NCBI GenBank assembly: GCA_964594075.1
Contig: CAZQKW010000086.1
Location: 1 to 7,021, forward strand
Direction of reading: 5' to 3'
From: CAZQKW01 sp964594075
Lineage (GTDB): Bacteria > Desulfobacterota > WTBG01 > CAIYCZ01
Length of the DNA: 7,021 nt
Shown piece after piece: positions 6,668 through 7,021 of this stretch. How positions within the stretch are numbered: position 1 is the stretch's first letter; each line of letters begins with the position of its first letter. The notes beneath the pieces were generated by a model, which had not been told where the DNA came from, ran no database searches, and worked only from the letters and a program-made list of their open reading frames with translations. The position numbers and the translations under genes were made by a program.

Positions 6668-6970
6668 GATTCCTCTTTCCGAATTCTCTGTTGAGTGCGG
6701 TTACCGAAGAATATGCCCAATGGCAGGAGGATCGCGAACGGAATCCAAAGGAAATAGCGGTACGGGTTTGGCAAGGCGAACATCAACCCAAGAAACAGGA
6801 TGCCGGCAACCCAGACCACGACGCTTGCCTTCACCATGAAGGCGCGTTCCCGTGGGCCGTTTGTATTCTTGATGCTGAAGTACGTTCCGATGATGCCGCC
6901 AATGATTCCGATGACTACTCCTACGATAGCTCCAATCCATCCAGCATTCATTTGATACCTCCTCTCCTAA
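6615..6970 (-). mobile_element. Probable cassette of the 104-aa membrane protein (right boundary uncertain)
   Basis: The left boundary is the cut point in R' GTTGGGC. The right boundary is proposed at GTTAGGA (minus strand, 6965-6971), 14 nt before the ATG, a spacing like that of the mrr cassette. GTTAGGA misses the final pyrimidine of GTTRRRY, and no attC arms are visible to its right. The boundary may instead be an attI site, a degenerate site, or lie beyond the window. Confidence 0.4.
6637..6951 (-). CDS. Small three-helix membrane protein, function unknown
   Basis: This 104-aa protein has three likely membrane helices: a Gly-rich one at about 5-25 (G7, G11, G15, G18, G19, G22, a helix-packing pattern), a second at about 39-60 and a third at about 66-83. 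They are joined by a conserved-looking polar loop (SIKNTNGPRERAF, 26-38) and followed by a basic, polar tail (84-104). It resembles small hypothetical membrane proteins I associate with integron cassettes, but I cannot assign a function. The start is supported by a strong AGGAGG (6958-6963) 6 nt before the ATG. The last nine residues (QNQGAQATR) are encoded by the 5' half of the attC site and the TAA stop by its loop, so the tail is probably shaped by recombination-site sequence rather than function. A good extended -10 element lies about 57 bases upstream of the start codon, so the gene may be expressed from its own or an integron promoter. Confidence 0.72.
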   Translation of the reverse strand: MNAGWIGAIVGVVIGIIGGIIGTYFSIKNTNGPRERAFMVKASVVVWVAGILFLGLMFALPNPYRYFLWIPFAILLPLGIFFGNRTQQRIRKEESQNQGAQATR

Positions 6971-7007
6971 CAGTTACTTTTATCTTTATTCTACCTTTGC
7001 TTATTGT

Positions 7008-7016
7008 ATTATACCA
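7008..7016 (-). promoter_or_regulatory. Extended -10 promoter element
   Basis: TGGTATAAT on the minus strand combines a perfect TATAAT with the TGn extension. Transcription would begin near 7000 and run left into the 104-aa gene, leaving an untranslated leader of about 50 bases that is very A/T-rich. The -35 region lies past the window edge and cannot be judged. It could drive the whole cassette array if read-through occurs past the attC hairpins. Confidence 0.5.
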
Positions 7017-7021
7017 TCCAG

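Noticed and set aside
6597..6839. Plus-strand 80-codon frame overlapping the 104-aa gene
   Set aside because: It begins inside the attC hairpin and is Arg/Gly/Ser/Pro-rich. The minus-strand gene has a strong Shine-Dalgarno and coherent membrane helices.
6965..7021. A fifth attC site ending in GTTAGGA
   Set aside because: No complementary arms and no R'' partner are visible in the A/T-rich sequence to its right, so it is kept only as a possible boundary or attI core.
1..7021. tRNA, rRNA, CRISPR array, insertion sequence or integrase gene
   Set aside because: No cloverleaf-like sequence, regular repeat-spacer pattern, transposase or tyrosine recombinase motif was found on either strand.

Overview
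This window reads as part of an integron gene-cassette array. Every gene lies on the minus strand, and four attC recombination sites separate or follow the genes at the expected places: <1..71, 1015..1077, 5733..5804 and 6609..6667. Each site, read on the minus strand, has an R'' box ending in AAC, imperfect inverted L''/L' arms with an unpaired A in the 5' arm, and an R' box starting with GTT (GTTAGAT, GTTATGC, GTTGGGC; the leftmost R' is cut by the window edge). No integron integrase gene is inside the window. By cassette orientation it would lie to the right, beyond 7021. Cassette base composition is heterogeneous: about 43-50% G+C in sampled blocks of the membrane-protein gene, about 42% in a sampled block of mrr, and roughly 60% in much of mod and res. 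This fits genes collected from different sources. The host is probably a proteobacterium or another integron-bearing environmental bacterium, but the sequence does not fix the taxon.

Layout in the direction of transcription (right to left): (1) a TATAAT extended -10 element at the extreme right edge, then a small 104-aa three-helix membrane protein whose last codons lie inside its own attC site; (2) a cassette of about 876 bp with a 235-aa polytopic membrane protein of unknown function; (3) an exceptionally large cassette of about 4.7 kb with a complete type III restriction-modification system, in which mod (677 aa, adenine-N6 methyltransferase, beta-class motif order) overlaps res (863 aa, helicase-nuclease) by 8 bp; (4) a cassette of about 1.0 kb with a full-length Mrr-type, modification-dependent restriction endonuclease (309 aa).

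The array therefore places two anti-DNA defence systems side by side as separately mobile cassettes. Mod methylates host sites and recruits Res, which cuts unmodified DNA. Mrr cuts DNA carrying certain modifications. Type III methylation is known to activate E. coli-type Mrr, so this neighbourhood poses a compatibility question. The main points of interest are the size and two-gene content of the RM cassette, the Mrr/type III pairing, the gene that reads into its attC stem, and a possible attI or non-attC boundary at the right edge.
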